Origin: Opisthocomus hoazin
Taxonomy: Eukaryota; Chordata; Aves; Opisthocomiformes; Opisthocomidae
Length of the DNA: 64,000 nt
Direction: 5' to 3'
Assembly (NCBI RefSeq): GCF_030867145.1
Contig: NC_134434.1
Span: 8,308,001-8,372,000 of the forward strand
Shown here in pieces: positions 1 to 15,500 of this stretch (positions are counted from its first letter, which is position 1; each line of letters opens with the position of its first letter). Under the pieces are notes generated by a model. It was not told the origin of the DNA. It saw nothing but the letters and a program-made list of their open reading frames with translations, and did not search any database. The position numbers were made by a program, and so were the translations under genes.

Positions 1-208
1 AGCTCCAGGGAAAGCCCTACAGCCATTAAAGGAGCAACAGATTGGAGCACAGACACATACACTCTTGGGAGATTGCTTGGGAGATCCACCTTGTCTACAC
101 CACAGCAAGCACCACCGACCTTTGGGTCCCCAGTGAATTAACTTTACATATATTGGTGGTCCCCCAGATGTTCAGGGACACTACCTGCTGCAGCCAGGGA
201 GCACATAC

Positions 209-3200
209 CTTTCAAGTCATCCTCTTTGGATAGAAGGCCAAGGAGAATTTTAATTCGAATTCTGCTTCGACTAAGATCTTCATTTTGGTCCCGTAACATC
301 CCCACAGCACTTTGTACACAGGTCCTCAGGAGTACAGTGGTGTCCAGGATTTCACCCTTCCCAGGAACAGCATGAAAGAAGTTCACTACTCTTCAGTTTT
401 ACACCCTTGCCCCCAGCACATCCCTCTTAAAACAATTATAGTGCTCTCTAGAAAGGGCCTGTCCTCCTGGCATCCCATCTCCCAGTTTTCCTCTCATCTC
501 AGGCTGCAAATCTAAGTTCTTCTTTTGCTTTTAAGTACACAATGCAACTTCTGTGGCCCTTTCAAACTGGCATGCAACACAGCGCTTGTATTAAGACAAG
601 AACTCCTACAGCAGTTCAGGGGAAAAAGTGGAAATGATAAACATGACTAGGGAAAATATGCCCTTCCTGGGAGAAGCTGAGGCACTAGAGGGGCAAAAGC
701 CACAGGCCGTCACCCTCGTACTGGGCATCCTCCAGCTAAAGCTGTCAGGGGACCATGAGCCAGTCATAACATGGCTGCAGCACAGCAAGGTCCACAGCCA
801 ACTCCAGCACGGCGTCAAACGCACGACTCAGCCAGAAAGCACGAACAGCTGGAGGGGCAGGCTCAGAACCACAGTTCTCAGCTTCACGATATAGAAACAC
901 CACAGATGCTTTTAAAAGTGATTTCTAAAAATTGGCAGCCTGAAATGACTAAGGAATTAGAGCATCCTTAGAATGGTTTTACTGCTTTAATGATGCTGAT
1001 TTCGATTGGGCTGAGGGGGGAGGAATTTGTGCCTGACCATTAACATGCATGATGCAAATAATATTCCTGATGGATTTCAAGTGAATGGGGATGCAAAAGC
1101 TGTGTTGCGCCTATGGATGACGAAGAGTTGAAAGCCATATTGACAGCCGAGAAGCAAACAAATGTATTGTGAACTGACCTCACAGTGCTCTGCAGCTGGC
1201 ACTGGTGTTTCAACCTCCACCTCGTTTTCCTCCTGTTCTCCATTCACAGGCAGAGCTACAACTAAGGTGTAGAACTTTTATTAGAAAGAAGCAGTACACT
1301 TCTGCATTAGTCATGTAAGAGTTTATTTAGCAACTGCATCCCAGAGGTGCAGAATGTCTGTCAGAGATCCATGACACCTGCATGAGTAGCCAAGATCCAC
1401 CCCTCTAAACACAGCTACGGCTGCTAGGGCTGTCCAGCTTCATCCAGCAAGAACTGGAAAAAATGCGATGCTCGGAGCTAACACACTAGGCTCTACCAGA
1501 ATCCTGTACAGCAGCATGGTGAAAAGAAAAAGTGTAAGAAAACACTGAGGGGAAAGAAGTAGTCTTTTCTAACCTTCCTACAGGTTCAGGTGAACAGATC
1601 GAGACTCGTGCAAGTGAGATATTCTCTGGAACGACCCCTTGTCAGTGGTCTCTGCCATGCAGCATCTGCTGCCTCCCGTGCTGAGACAGAGAACTCGGGG
1701 TGTTGAGCAGTGCAAATATCCCGTTTTTGTCAGTTTGGTAGTTTTCCCTTTTTCTTTTAACTTATTTGATAACCCAAAGTTGCAGTAACAAACTAAATAC
1801 AAATACAAGTTGGTAACCGTGTTGTGACCCCCCACAAAAAACAGGTGCTGAGCAGAGAAAATCCTTAGCTATGTTGTACCAGGCAGAATTTCCACTAGCA
1901 CCGAGTCTGGGGCTGCGTCTCCCCCCTCCTCCCCACCAGCACATCAACAGCACTGGCTGGCACAGCCAGTGTGCAGCTCACCTTTGGTTTTACCCAGATC
2001 CTCACAGAACACCTGGCTGATGGTGAGGTTCTGCAGGGCAGTCATATCGGAGACCATGTCTTTGGATCTGCGGAGATCGTCGATATGCACTGACTGCCAC
2101 AGTCCTAAAGGCAGAGGACACAAAAAAATATGCCAATGCAGTTAGCATCGCGTTTCTTTGCTGCTCTCCAGCTGACTAGAGAAAGGACTCATCTGTCAGT
2201 GGGCAAGCAAGGTGCTCTGACAGAGGAGGCTAGGACTCCAAGGGGCAGTCCCCGCGGGTAAGGGAAGCAGCTCTGACAACCCACAGGACACACCGATTCC
2301 ACATTTTGAGCATTAAAAAGGAAGGTGAACAAGAGAAATGTTGCTCTGGAGTGTTTGCCTGAAGCCAGTTGCCGAGTGAGGAGCAACAGATGGCCAGACC
2401 CACCTCCATGGAATCCCACGTAAGACGTTCCTCCTTCCACCCGGGAAAGCTTCATAATAAAGTAAACAAAGACAGACACTTCTCCCAGGTCCACCTTGTT
2501 GAGTTCATTAACAACAGCGTATCTGCAACAAAGAGGAAATGCTGTTGACAGATCAAAGACAGACTAAAGTTCACGGCCGCCAGGCCTTCCTGCGTAAGAG
2601 AGGGCACATTGTCCCCCCATACAGACATAAGTGACTCGCTCACCGCTTCCTCCCAGCTGGCTGTGCTGAGCCCACCACCTCGAGCTACGCCTCGAGTGAT
2701 GCCCCTGGTCCTCAGCTCTTCAGCACTTCCGCAGCCAATGGCAAGAATTCACACTTCAAAGGGGATTATCTGGTAATTTGACCCATCTTAGTTTATTTTG
2801 ACTTGGGTTATGAATCATTACTTGAAATACAGTTATTTCTTCTGGATTAATTCAGCTACAGAATAAACAGAGGATTACGCATCCCTGATTCTGAAATCCC
2901 CAAAACAGCACTAACGATCAAAGAGCGGCAAGGAGTCACCTCGCAGAACAGTTAGCTGGGAACCACTTCACACTTGACTTACTTGGCTGAGGCGATGAGC
3001 TGGGCATTTTGAGAGCCATCTTCAAAGTCTGTCTGAATAATAAGGACTTTATTTCCTGATGTGGCATCAAGGAAATCTCTGAAGAGCAAAAGGGAATTTA
3101 AAAGTAGTCACAAAGTACAAAACCAAAACATTAAAGACTGTAGAAGCAGTCAGTTCACATCAGCTTTGGCTGCTGCAGGTAGAAGGAGAGATTAAAACAC

Positions 3201-3538
3201 CCATCCTAGGGACAGTGTAACTTCAAAAACCCACCTCAGCATGATGGAGCTAATACAGTTTGCACCGAGCCAGTCCACTGTTCAGCACAGCACGGCCTCT
3301 TGCCTCCCTGTTCCATATGTGCTACTCTAAATGTTCTGCCCACGCATCTTCCACCCAGACAACAGTCTGTTCAGAGCAGCATCCTGCAAAACCAGACTCA
3401 CCGGATGCCCTTCAGGAACGAGTACTCTGTGTCAAACTGCTGCAGTAACAGGATCTGAGGCCTTTGCGCTCTACCCTGCACTTCTCTCTCCAGGCAAGCG
3501 GCATCAGCACTGGTGAGGAGCCTCGAGAAGGTGGTGAC
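209..3538 (-). CDS. RNF213: RNF213 exons 30-35, post-motor region up to the window edge
   Basis: The exons are 3402-3538, 2983-3078, 2404-2522, 1982-2104, 1179-1255 and 209-356, all in phase. They encode TTFSRLLTSAD and LLLQQFDTEYSFLKGIR, then NKVLIIQTDFEDGSQNAQLI, VFVYFIMKLSRVEGGTSYVG, LWQSVHIDDLRRS and, last, TTVLLRTCVQSAVGMLRDQN. The human order is the same. The 77-bp exon at 1179-1255 is Glu-rich and corresponds to a variable acidic linker in mammals. Exon 35 ends with donor GTATGT. The next expected exons (E3 shell, RING and RZ finger) lie outside the window. Positions 1-208 and the introns between these exons show no other feature. Confidence 0.93.
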
Positions 3539-6500
3539 CTGGGAGTGCAAGACGCAGGTTTGCTCTTTGCTCAGGAATGCAGCAGGACGGCAGTACAGAC
3601 TTACTCATCTGTGCTCCCAGACACTGCTAACTTGCTGCAGAACTGGCCTGCACCCCAAAAAAACATTTATTGGCCCTGCCAGTAGGCAAAGGGTCAACAT
3701 GGGCTGTTACACCAACCCGGGGCCACTGCTGGGTAGCCGGACACAATGACTCTTGGTGCTGCCAGAGACGGGGCAGCCAGAGACGGCGCAGCGGAACAGC
3801 TGCAAAGGGGCAGTCAAGGCTTTGAGAACCTCCTCGTGAAGCCCCACCGCGTGCCTTCCCTGCTAGGCTGCTTTCCCCGCAGCAGTCTCAGGGAGCAGCA
3901 AGTCCAGCCCCAAGAGAAAGCACGTGGTTTCCATGTCAGGCAGGAGAGGGAGAAATTCTCCAGGCAGTCTCAGCTGAAGTTCTTTAGTTTTGGTACTAGG
4001 CAAAAGTAAACCAGAGCTATCCCATTAATGGCCCATGAAATATCTGGCCACTCGTGGCTCAGCTGGCTTAAAATCTTTTGTGCCTTCAAGACCAGAGGCA
4101 GACACAAAGAAAAGAGTTCAAAGGCTCTGGATGACTTTTTCTGCAGCCAGTAGCCTGTTTTGCTGGCCGTGTTCACGGAGACAGAACTACTTTCAAAGTA
4201 AAGAGATGCATCAGCTGCCCAAACTCACTTAAAATCCCCACTTGCCAGGGAGCATCAAATACCACTTCATACGTAGTGGAGGTGTTGGATTCTTCTGGAT
4301 GCAACAGCACACCTGCTGAGCTACCCACCTCTGCCCATCTGGGCACGAAGCAGCAAGGCTGCTATCAAGTCGACGCGGGTGCAGCCACAGTGCAGCCCCA
4401 GCAGCACAACCCAAAAACCTCAGTGCAGGCTGGGAGGGTTTTGAGAGGATGCTGCAAGATACTCACCTCCGTAAAGACCGTTTGGTACCCAGAGCCAGCG
4501 CGGATGTGGGCTCGGAGGAAGTCTGCAAAAGACATGTGTTGCTGCTGCTTGAAGTATACATTGGCTGGAGAATCTGCCGTGAACAAAGCCATCGAGCTGC
4601 AGAGGCGGAGGACGGAGTCCGGCGTGGCGCAGTTCAGCAGCGCCAGCTGCGCTTCTCTCTTCACGCAGGACACGAGCTCACTAGGAGCACACTCTGGTTT
4701 CAGCCTTTCCATCGTCTGCAGGACCACTGAGGCACAGGTATTGGAGTGGTAGCCCACAAACACATCAGAAGGGCTGTATTTCTGCTTGCTTATGAAGTGC
4801 TCTTCTGTATTGGCTGCAGCGAACTCCTGCACCCACTTCTTCAGCTCTGCCACTGTTTCTCTTTGCCCCTTGTCCAGGACAGTACTGATATCCAAGTAGT
4901 GCTTTTCCAGCCTGTTGATCAGTGGGATGGGAAAGTGCTTATATACCACATCTTTCTCCTCGATGACTATCAAACGGAACTTCGGGTGCACTCGGCACTT
5001 CACCCGGTGGGTGCCCAGCCCCAGATCCACATACTTCTGGTCAGCAAGGTACACATAGTACTGATTGAGGGCATCATAGAGGCTTTCATAAAGGTTTTGC
5101 AAGTTGAGGAGCACAACCATTTGGCCGGTTTCCATGCAGACCTTCACACGGTTGATGTTCCTGCATATCTGGGTATACTCTTGGTCCTTAGGGAAACTGG
5201 AGCCAAAAATAATTTCTGGCTGTTGCCGGGCAGTAAAAAAAGCTTGCTGGAGGATTGGCAGTGCTGCATAATTCTCAGTCAACACAAGCAGGTACCTGCA
5301 ATCACCATCCTGACCACTGCTGTAAATGTTTTGTCGTACCAGCTCAATTCTGCTGATATCACGAGCATGTATTTCTCCTTTTTCTGGTAACTGCGAGGTG
5401 AATATTTCCAAGGCATTGACATCATCTTTGCCACCAAAGTTACGAAGAACAACTTCAGCTATGTCTTGAGGTGTCGGCTCACTTTTGGAGCTCTTAGCTA
5501 AGGCAAAAAACATCTTTATGAGGCTGTAGTAGTCACGCAGACCAAAGAACTCCCTGTCTTGGGCCTTGCAAATATTTTCATATGCATCTGCAAAGTGATA
5601 AAAATACTGTTCGACCTTCTGCAAAGCCCCTCGTGCTGAGCAACAAATCCCCTTCGCACTTTCTATGAGCTCCTCTTTGCTGGGGTCACCACGTGAGACA
5701 AAGATGCCTCGATTCATTTTAGCAGGATCCAACGCCCAGTTGGAAATCCCGACGAAGCCAACCTTTTTGTGAGGAAGGGGGACATCATCTATGCAGCCAT
5801 CTTCCAAAAGTGGATGCAAAGTCTTCAAAGGCATTTTGGGAGAGTCTTCTGCCAGCCCAATCTCATCCAAAACCACCACCGAGACATACTCCTCCAAGTT
5901 CTTCCCTTCCTGGAATCGAGCACAGTGCTTGAAAGTGCCTATGATTCCCTCTGGAGTGGAGAGAGGGCTGCACTGGAAAGACACTAGATGGATCTGCTTC
6001 AGGTTCTTGAACAAATCCGAATGAGCTGCTTGGCCCTGCATAGCATCGGCCACAATGGTCTTCGCAAGAGATTTGGAGCTCCCAGGCTTCCCAACAAGAA
6101 AGAGAGGGATTTTCAACTCAATGCAGATGACCATCATAAAGACATTTTCCTTCAAGGCCAAGTTTCGTGCTATGGTATCTCGGAGGTGCACACCACTCAG
6201 GAATAACTCCTGCATCAGGGAGATTTCTTCTAAAATCTTTTTCTGGGTATCATAAGGTTTTGGAAGGACCTGGCTGATAGCACTTCTATATGCCTCCTTC
6301 TTTTCCAAGGATGCATGATAGCAGACCCCGACTGCCAGCACTAAGGACCAGATAACGGTGTTTCTCTCAGCGGTGCTCTTTGGAGCTCTCTTCTCGGCAA
6401 GGTACTTCTCCAGTTCTCTCAGCAGTAGTTCACTGCGCTTGTGAAACCACTTGAAAACTTCCATGCAGCGTTCCACGTCCCGCAAGCTGACAAAGCCGCA

Positions 6501-9500
6501 TTCATCGTCCCTCTGCCTCATGTATTTCTGGGAAGCAAAAAGCACTTCTGTAATTACCTCTGCTTCAGACTGCCTCATTGGGACGTGTTCAGTAGCTCTC
6601 TGTACAATCTGTTGTATATACAGTTTTTCAGTTAAGTTGTTCAGCTGCCCAAAATCCCACACCAATGGGATCATGCTGGGTGGGAGCGCATGGACCCGGT
6701 ACACAAGCTGTCTCAGTGGAATTGATCCAAGCTTATCCTTCGTCTCATCTGCTTTGACACGGTAGCCCAGCCCAGCTAATTCCAAGCGCTGAATCATCTT
6801 CAGTGTGTGCTTACGATAAGGGTTGCAGGCTGCTATGATCTGCAAGCCAGAGCAAGAGACCAAAGGCTTCCCCTGTACTGTGTGGTCACACAGAACTTCC
6901 TTGATGCTGCTTATGGCCTCTGTTGTGTTGGCTTCATCGAAAAAGAGGACTGTGTCCAACCCGTGCTGCTCCTTATTGGTTTTAGCAAGAGCTTCTGCTT
7001 CTTTGATCCTGGTATATATCATCTCTGCAGTAGTACCTCCATGAACTTTTACAAGCTTCATGTTCTCTACCTCTACACAGCTTCTGCGTAACTTGCACAG
7101 AAACTTTATAAGTCTGGTTTTCCCACAGCCTGTTTCTCCCATGATGACAACTGGGATGTTGCATCTGAATCGCATCTCGATAGCCAAGATTTTTAGCACA
7201 TTGTCTGTCGTGAGTTCGTATGTCTCATCAGGGTCTGTTACCCAGGGGATTCCCAAAACCATGCAAAGTTTCTCCAGCTTCTCATGACGAGGCAGCTGAT
7301 CAAACTGAACATTGAAGGGCACTCTTTGCAGTAACAAGCCCTTGTACAGCCGCGAAGTCATGACATTTTTCTTGATAATGTTGCCATTCAAAGGATTAAT
7401 GACATCAACACCACCACTGCAATTAGGCTGAAAGTGGAAACCGATGAATGTCATGGACACACGATCTTCATTGAAAAACAAATATGGATGAGGCTCAGAC
7501 TCCCACTTTTTCCGAATGCGGAAAGGAAGAAGATCATCTTCTGCAATGTTGTCCAAGCTGGAGGACTGCCTGCCTGAACTTTCATCAGAAATGTTTAGGG
7601 AGGGTGTCGCAAAATCCCTTGCCATTAAAATCATGAAGGTAACAACAAAGTTTTTGAAACCTTGCAAAGTATCCTGGAAAAAGTCAGGGTTGCAAAAGAC
7701 AGAAGCTTCACAGTCCCTCAACTGGATGTTGAGAAACCACGTGAAGTTTCGGAGTTCTGACCAGGAGGGATCCATGATGCCACAGTGCAGGAGGAACTGC
7801 TGCAGGCACTCTGCTGGGTTCCCTTCCACAGAATCCACTTCGTAACAGAATGTGTCCAGATTGTACCCCTGGTCAAACCTTTTCAGATACTGGAAAGGTC
7901 TCTGGAAAGCCTCACTGCAAAATTCCTCCTCGTCCATTCCTGGATCTGAAATATCCCCAGACTGGTTCCCAAGGGTCTCCATTTCCAGCACTTCCTTGGG
8001 AGATTTGCATGTTACTTTAGGGAACACATCAAAGAAATTATACTTCTGACTCGCTGACATCTGGCATAAAGGAAGAGAAAATACGTCATCACAAAGCTGT
8101 AGCCCTAATCTTCGGTTTATTTAATCTGTGCTTACAGTATTCTTGCTTAAAATCAGACCTAACTGAATAATAGCAGCTAGCCTACATCACCATGACACTT
8201 TTTGCCCCATGCATCACTTTTTCCACTTAAAGGGCATCACAACAATTAATCCTTTTTCCTCTTACAGTCTCCTCCCTGTAACATCAGTCCTTTGTTACCT
8301 CCAGCCCCTTCTCAGTGCTACCACAAAGAAAACTAAATCCAAGAAAATGTTATTTATCCCTGTTACTTCTACACTCTGTTCTTATAGCTGCATATAAATA
8401 TTCTATTGCTTTCAAACATGCAAAGTAACATGAGGACAATTAGATCTCGTATTTTTATGTTTCCTGTAAATGCTACAGTGGGGCCACCGAGGCTTGGACT
8501 AACAGACCTTGATAAATTACCAACCCAAGAAAGCCACAGCAGGTATCATTTACTGTCTAGTTTTAATATCGCTTGGTACAACATCAGGGACACCACTTTG
8601 TAATGGAGGTGCATCCCCGGACACAAACAGGGGATTCCTATGCTGCGTTTACAGTTACAGTCTCTGCAACTCCTGTGCATCTATATACAAACATATGTGC
8701 AAAATGACTGAGAAATTCCAAGAAATCAAGTATTGCTGTGCACGTACGTGTCTTGCTGCTTTCTTTGGCACTGGTGATACCTCAAGGATTTCAATGATAT
8801 ACAAGTGGTGCTTCTGTCGTAGCCACATATGTCCATTATTATCTGTCAGATACTGCAAAACCAACAGCTTGAACAGAAACTCTGGAATTCCACTTTGTAC
8901 CTATCACAAGAAAAGACACAAAAGCATTTTCTCTTTATTTACTCATCATAACTTCACAGAATCATAGAACAGTTGAGGGTGGAAAGGATCTCTGGAGATC
9001 ATCTTGTCTAATCCCCCCTGCTCAAAGCAGGCTCAGCTGGAGCTGGTTGCCCAAGACCACGTCCAGTCAGGTTTTTAATATCTCCAAGGTCAGAGACTCT
9101 ACAGCTTCTCTGGGCAGCCTGGTTCTAGAGTTCAGCCACCTTGACGGTAAAGAGTTCTTCACGTTACTTTCTTACACAATAATTAGACAACACATCCTAA
9201 TGAAATGGCTTACTAAGAAACAAAAGCTTTAAAGAAACAAATTCTGCAAGGATCCACACAGAACTTCTAGGACAAGGCAGCTGTGGGAGGATGTACGTAC
9301 TGAAGAGGTGATATCAAAATGGAATATCATGGGCTTTGTCTGGTGTTTTCTCTTCAGAAAAGGCAGAAGAGATTTTAGCACTTTATCTTCATCCACTTCT
9401 GGCTCAACTAGTCTGATGGTTTTCAGAAGTCCTGTATAATAAGGCTGCTCTTCCTGCAGTCTCTCATGTAGCCTCTTCACATATAAAGATTTCCCTGTTA

Positions 9501-12500
9501 TCACAAAAAACACCGAAAGAATTAAAGGCATCAATATCTAATACATCACATTAAAGTCATAATAGCAAGAAGTCAAATGCTTAAGTACGTACCCTGCCCT
9601 CTGAGATCTCTCAACCTTTCTAAAAGGCATTCCAGAAGAAGAAAGCCTAAATCTGGTTAGAGCAGCTGCAGCCTGGAACCAAAGCCATTGCTGCTGTTGG
9701 TCACGGAAGGCTGTCATTATCCACATGGCTTGTTTTGCTTAGAGGGCCTGAGAAAGGCTGTAGCTAACAGAATAACAGAATAGCTATTCTATTGTGTGGT
9801 TGTTTCGAAAGTCAAAAGGTGAGGGGGGCGTAAAAAGTGCTGTTGTCAAAGATAAAAGCACCCTTCAGTTTCCTGTCTTATCCTGTAGAAACTAATTTTG
9901 CCATCATTCGGGCAATGCCAATGACCTGGGTTTGTTTGTGGTTGGCTGGAGGTCAGATTCATCTTACCCAGCATTAGCTAGCTAGTTTATGTTAATGATG
10001 TTAGTCAGCAGAAAGAGACAGAAGTCGGATTAGCAAGACAAACCATCTCTAGGGATGCCTGTCTCCGGCACACAGCTCTCACAGCCCTCACCTCACTCCA
10101 CTGACTGTAGTCTGAATCATTCTTTTTGACTAGATGCTTATGACTTGGGCAGGAAACCTGGCAAGGTGAACCCCACTTGTTTTTAACACTCAGCAGATCC
10201 CACTTTGCATGTGACATCTTACCCACGCCAGCTCTTTTGGAGGACACAATCCCAACACACATGTTGTCCTTGAACACAGAAGCAGCTGAGCTTGAAGGCT
10301 GAGCAACTCTGTAGTGGTGCTGAAGGTATCGCTGGATTTCAGCTAGTGGCCTCTGCGGTATCATGTGCACTTTGTACTGGCTGAAGACAGAAGGGATGTA
10401 GCTGTGCTCCCTCTCGCAGTTGCACAGAATGATGAGGCGATAGGTGCTGTTGTAGTGCTGCAGGTGCTGGAACAGGTCCTCTGCTCTGCAGCTGACATCG
10501 TAACTCAGCTCATCGGCATACAGCATGGTGTAGATTTTCTCTCCTCCGCTGCAGGGAATGAAGCACCTCCTGAGGAAGAGCCCCACTTGCTCAGCAGTGG
10601 TCTGAGGAGTGCACAGGAGAACTTCATCAAAAGTGGGAAGGGGCTGGTTGGGGCTGTTCATGTAAATAGCCAGAGCAGACGCGAGCACCTCAGAGCGAGG
10701 GCACGTGATGAGGTTGGGCTGACCAACATACAGAAGATCCCTTGGAAAGTCTCGTGTAACCTGCTCGCTCTCCCAGCCGGCCAGACTCTTCAGCCACCCA
10801 CCAAGCGTATCAATATCCAGGCAGTTTGGAAGGAGCGAGCCCATGTTGTTCATGTAGCAGTCCCAGATGCACTCCAGCTGCGCAGTCAGATCCTTCTCCC
10901 CGTCCAGCATCACTTGGAAGTCAGAAATAGCCTGCCTTGAGCTGGGAGGCAGCTCACTCCCGGAGACTCTGAGGACATCCCGCTCGGTGCAGTTGTGTTT
11001 TAGGAACGAAAGCATCATCAGGGCATCCTGGCTGGGCATCCCCTGCCCCAGTTCTGTGCACAAATAGACCAGCTGCTCAGCAGTGTAGTAGTTCAGGTAG
11101 AAATGCTGGAGTCGTTTTTCATACATGAAGCTTTTCCAACCCTCCAGGAAACTCTCCATTATCTTGCAGAGGCCTGGGAGCACAGCTGCCATGTCTCCTT
11201 GCCCTTCTAGCACTGGGATCGGTCCCAAAGAGAAGTCTATAAGAACACGTGATTCTCGTTCGGGTGAACAATACACATGGGCAAGCCAGGAGCGGAAGAG
11301 CATGTTCCCAGCTGAATAAAGGTCTATAAAGGCCTGTGCAAGTCTTTGGACATTGGAAAAGATCTGTGTAAGGACAGAGCAGAGATAAATAAAACAACCT
11401 AAGCTGATTCACCAAGACAAGTCCCAGTCATGAAGCCACAAGAAAGACCTTCAATGAAAATAAAGGCTTTGGTCCCAAGCCTTTTACAGTGCCAAAAGAT
11501 TCTCTGTGACTTTTTAACAGCAGTATCCTCAGGAAGCCAGGAAGGAATGCCCAGCTTGCTACAAAAAGCACAACAACCCTCCTGGCCAGGAGCATCCCCA
11601 GTGCAGCCAGAGGATGAGGGTACCAGTCCACTGCCCAGTCTCCGGCTTAGTTCCACCTTAACAGGGAACCAAAGAGGTGGGAACATCTGTCTGCCTGCTA
11701 CCATTCATCCCCAGCAACTCAGCTGTAAACCAGTCTTAAAAGCTGGTATTCAAGGTGAAAAACAACCCCAAGCTCAATATCAGTAACCCTCTGGGTTTGA
11801 AATCTGACCTCAGAGAACTTCTCCACCTCCAAGCCTTGCTCTCCCTTTACCGACATGAGCATCAGTTTGTTCTGCAGTTCACGGAGCTCTGCCAGAGTGT
11901 ATTTCCGTGACGTCTCGTTACCCCCAGAGCTCCCGGGGAGGGTGAAGTGCAGGACATTGTCCAAAGAAACCTGCCAGAGAATGAGTCATTAGCACTGATG
12001 TGCACTGAGGTTCTACTGCTGAGGCAGTGCTATGCCCAGCAAGGGGAGGACTTATGAGGCAGCAGCCCCAAAAAAGGAACTGTGCAAAGTGGGAGAAAAG
12101 CTACAGCACGTTTCTGACAGTCACCTATGTGACAGGAGTGTTGTGTGCAGGAGGGGGGGGAAAGCCAAGCAGCCTCACCTTTTGGCCATCAGCTGGTGCT
12201 CCAAGAACATATATTCCTCTGCTGTTGATGGCAGCTGCCAGCGACAGTGACGACAGCTCCACAGACCCATGGCTCTCTTTCACTGTTTTCAACCACTCTA
12301 AGTGTTGAGCTGAAGCATGCTGTGGGAAGAGAAGACATGGCACTGCCCAGATTGCTCTGACTTGGCACTTCTTTCCAGGATTACATCTGCATTCAGGACA
12401 AACAGCTTGGGCTGGTGTGAGAGTTTCAGGCAGGAAAAAAGGAATGACTACTGGCTACAGCCTGCTCTTTCTGCACAGCTGTTCTTTACCAACACCATGG

Positions 12501-15500
12501 GAGGCCGAACAAACAGAGATCACAGTGCTTCAGTGCCTCTTGCTATAGAAACATACCCTGCTGCAAAGAATAAGACAGTTCCCAGCCATCTGCCTTCCCT
12601 CTTTTGCATCATCATTCAAACTCTCACAAGAGCGAAGCTACACCATGTCGCACTGGAAAGTCTGAGCAGTGCTCTGAAGACATCCATGCTATACCAGTTA
12701 CCACTGCTGCAGTGAATTTTGGTGCCACAGAAACAGGTTTTTCTTCCAATAACCAGAACTGCTGTGATGTCCCCACACAAGTGCAATTTGCCCTGTGCAG
12801 TCAATCTTCCAGCCACTCTTGGAAGGCAGAAACACAGGAGGATGCTCCAGCAGAACTCACCAGTTTCTTGGGAAGATTCTCATCACTGTCCAGGGCTCGC
12901 CACAGCTTCTTCAAGCAGCGCATGAAGTCCTCAAACCCCGACTCTTGCCTAAGCTCATAGAGCAGGGAAGAGTAGCCATGCACAGCATCATGGAAACATG
13001 CCACACGGTCCACATCCATGTCATTCTCCCCAGCAGAGATGGACGCCAAGTCTACAAACACCTTCAGCTCATTCATATCTTAAATGAGATAGACACATGA
13101 ATGAACAACAAACGAGGCAGCTATAATGCAATTCCACACCACCACCTTTTACAGAAAACGCAGAAAGAATGCGTTTGAACAGTCTCCTGTGCAGCTTCCC
13201 TCCACCCACCCTGCCAGCAACTTTACTAGGCGATTCATCTGCATTAACAAACCTCGGCTCTGGCTTTTCCCTGCACTCCACAAACAGCAGCAGATTTGCA
13301 GCCAGGATGAAGCAGTGCAGAGGGTGTGTGTGTCTCTCTGCATGTAAGGTAATGGAGCCGACAGACACACAACTGATCAGACTGCCGCCATCCTGCAAAC
13401 AGACGGCCTCTGCTCTCTTAAATAACTGGTCAGAACTGAACAGTAGGAGCTATTACAACCCTTCAGACCCAGCCCAGCTGTTGGGCAGGGTAGCTACTGT
13501 GTGCTGCATGAGACTACAGTGGCATGGGCATGTTTAAAGGGACTACTTCACAGCACATTCCACACCAAAAGCCATGAGATGCTTGCAACTATCAATACCG
13601 GAAGCTGTGAAGGCATCGAGCAGATAGCAAGTGGGTCACGGCTATGGCATTCCTTCCGCCCCCACACAAACTGGCATCCCTGCTGGCACTATCTGCCCAG
13701 TTCCTGGGTGAGCAGCACACACCTTTCAGCGCTTCTCTGACCCAGCAGACAAACTCCTTCTGCTTGGCCAGCTCCCTCAGACATCCACAACGGTTCACCG
13801 TGATCCCCTGCAGCAGTCTCTGGGCCTTCATAAGCTCAGGGCTGATGGAATCCAGCTTTTGTGTCTCGCATGATTCAAGCTTTTCTGTCTACAAAGGAAG
13901 CCGTGCAAACAAACATTCAGTCTGGAAGCGGGGAATACAACCCATCCTCCAGCAGAGAAAGGACAGCCCCCTGCAAAGCCACACCCCAGAGGAATACCAT
14001 CCTCTCTCTTTTAAGAAAGATTACACAAACTCCCTTTGTTTGAGCATTTAATTTTTACCTCAGATAAGAATTCTGGGACAGGGATATGCCAAACTTGACA
14101 GACTGGGGTAGACCTGCAGCAAGGTTCGGATTTACCCAAGCTTTCTAGCCAACACCCTGACAGTACAGAGGTGACGAGGATACTTACTATGGCCAACAAG
14201 TTTTCCAGGATACTGAAGTCACCAGAGAGGTTAAAACTCTCTTTGACAGTGGCAATCATCTTCGCAGCATCAAAAGTTACGTGCATTTCATGGTACTGCT
14301 GGATCTGCTCAAATCGCTGATCAACCCAGTCTCTGTCTTCTCCAGGTCTAAGCTTACATATGGTATTTAGTTCAGTTTTGATACCTTCAGGGTGAATTGT
14401 GAATTCCTGAAAAATTCTATCAACTGCAGAAAGTGCGAGATTTCCAGATCTGAGATCGTTATACAACCTTTCGTAGCTCACAAAACAAGGCCGGATTAGA
14501 CTGCTGAAAACATTATCAAGGTCCAATGCAGGAACAGTGTTGTCCTCCTCCTCCTCTTCCAAACTTTCATACTCCTCTCCTGCCTTCTGCGCTGCTTCCT
14601 CCCAGAACCGCTGGAAGATCAGGCTATGCTTAAAAGAGTGCATTTTCTGGGCAAATCCTTTCAGCTCTGGGCTGAAGCTGTAGTAGGTCCGCAGGGGTCT
14701 CTCTCCCACATTCACAACTGTGTTTAGTCTTTTTGAGCAAAGATCTTCCAAGTATTGAGATTCCACTTCACCTACATCCACTTTAAAACAGAGAGACAGG
14801 TTGGAGATGGATCAGATGTCTAAGCCTGTGCCCAGCTTACTCCATCTAACCCACCAAATTACAAAATGCTATTGGGCATGTGGACCTCTACAAATATCGC
14901 TTGACACACAAGCACTCACTTGATCCCTCAAACGCTCCAGCTTTACTTCCCCCATCCCTCCCCATCCTTGCTGTGGCGTTTAGAATAAAACCCGTTTACA
15001 AAGTCTAGTCGTTTTCAAAGAAAATAATGTCTTCTGGAGTTGCCACTTCCAAATTGCTCCCTCAAAACACTACCTTTCACAGATGCCTGCACCCTTCTAC
15101 ACATGCTCAGAAAAGTTCCTATTGCTTCTTTCTCTTTTCTTAGAAGTGCTACTTCTTCTCGCCTCCTCCAGAGCAATTCTTTCAGGTCTCTCTGGAGCAG
15201 ATTTCTGCCTTCACGTAATAGCTGCTGGTGCTCTGAAAGAAAACTCATCGGTAGTCACAAGGCAGACACTTCCCACCCCCCACACCCATAACTCATGTTT
15301 GGATTCGCAGAGTCACAACCACAGCGAAGTGCAGACAACACGAACTGGAGGTGGGAGCTCCATATAAAGGACGAAGACAAGGGCAGCACTGCTAACTGCT
15401 GAAGCACCTAACGAGCATTGCTAATCACTGACGCAGGTTAACAGAGTAGGCCATCGATCACTACAATGACACTGTAAGCCAACAATGCCACCTCTGAATG

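Noticed and set aside
4229-4414. Possible exon with donor-like GTGAGT between the giant exon and exon 30
   Set aside because: The giant exon joins directly and in phase to 3402-3538 (E then VTTFSRLL), matching human, so nothing is missing here.
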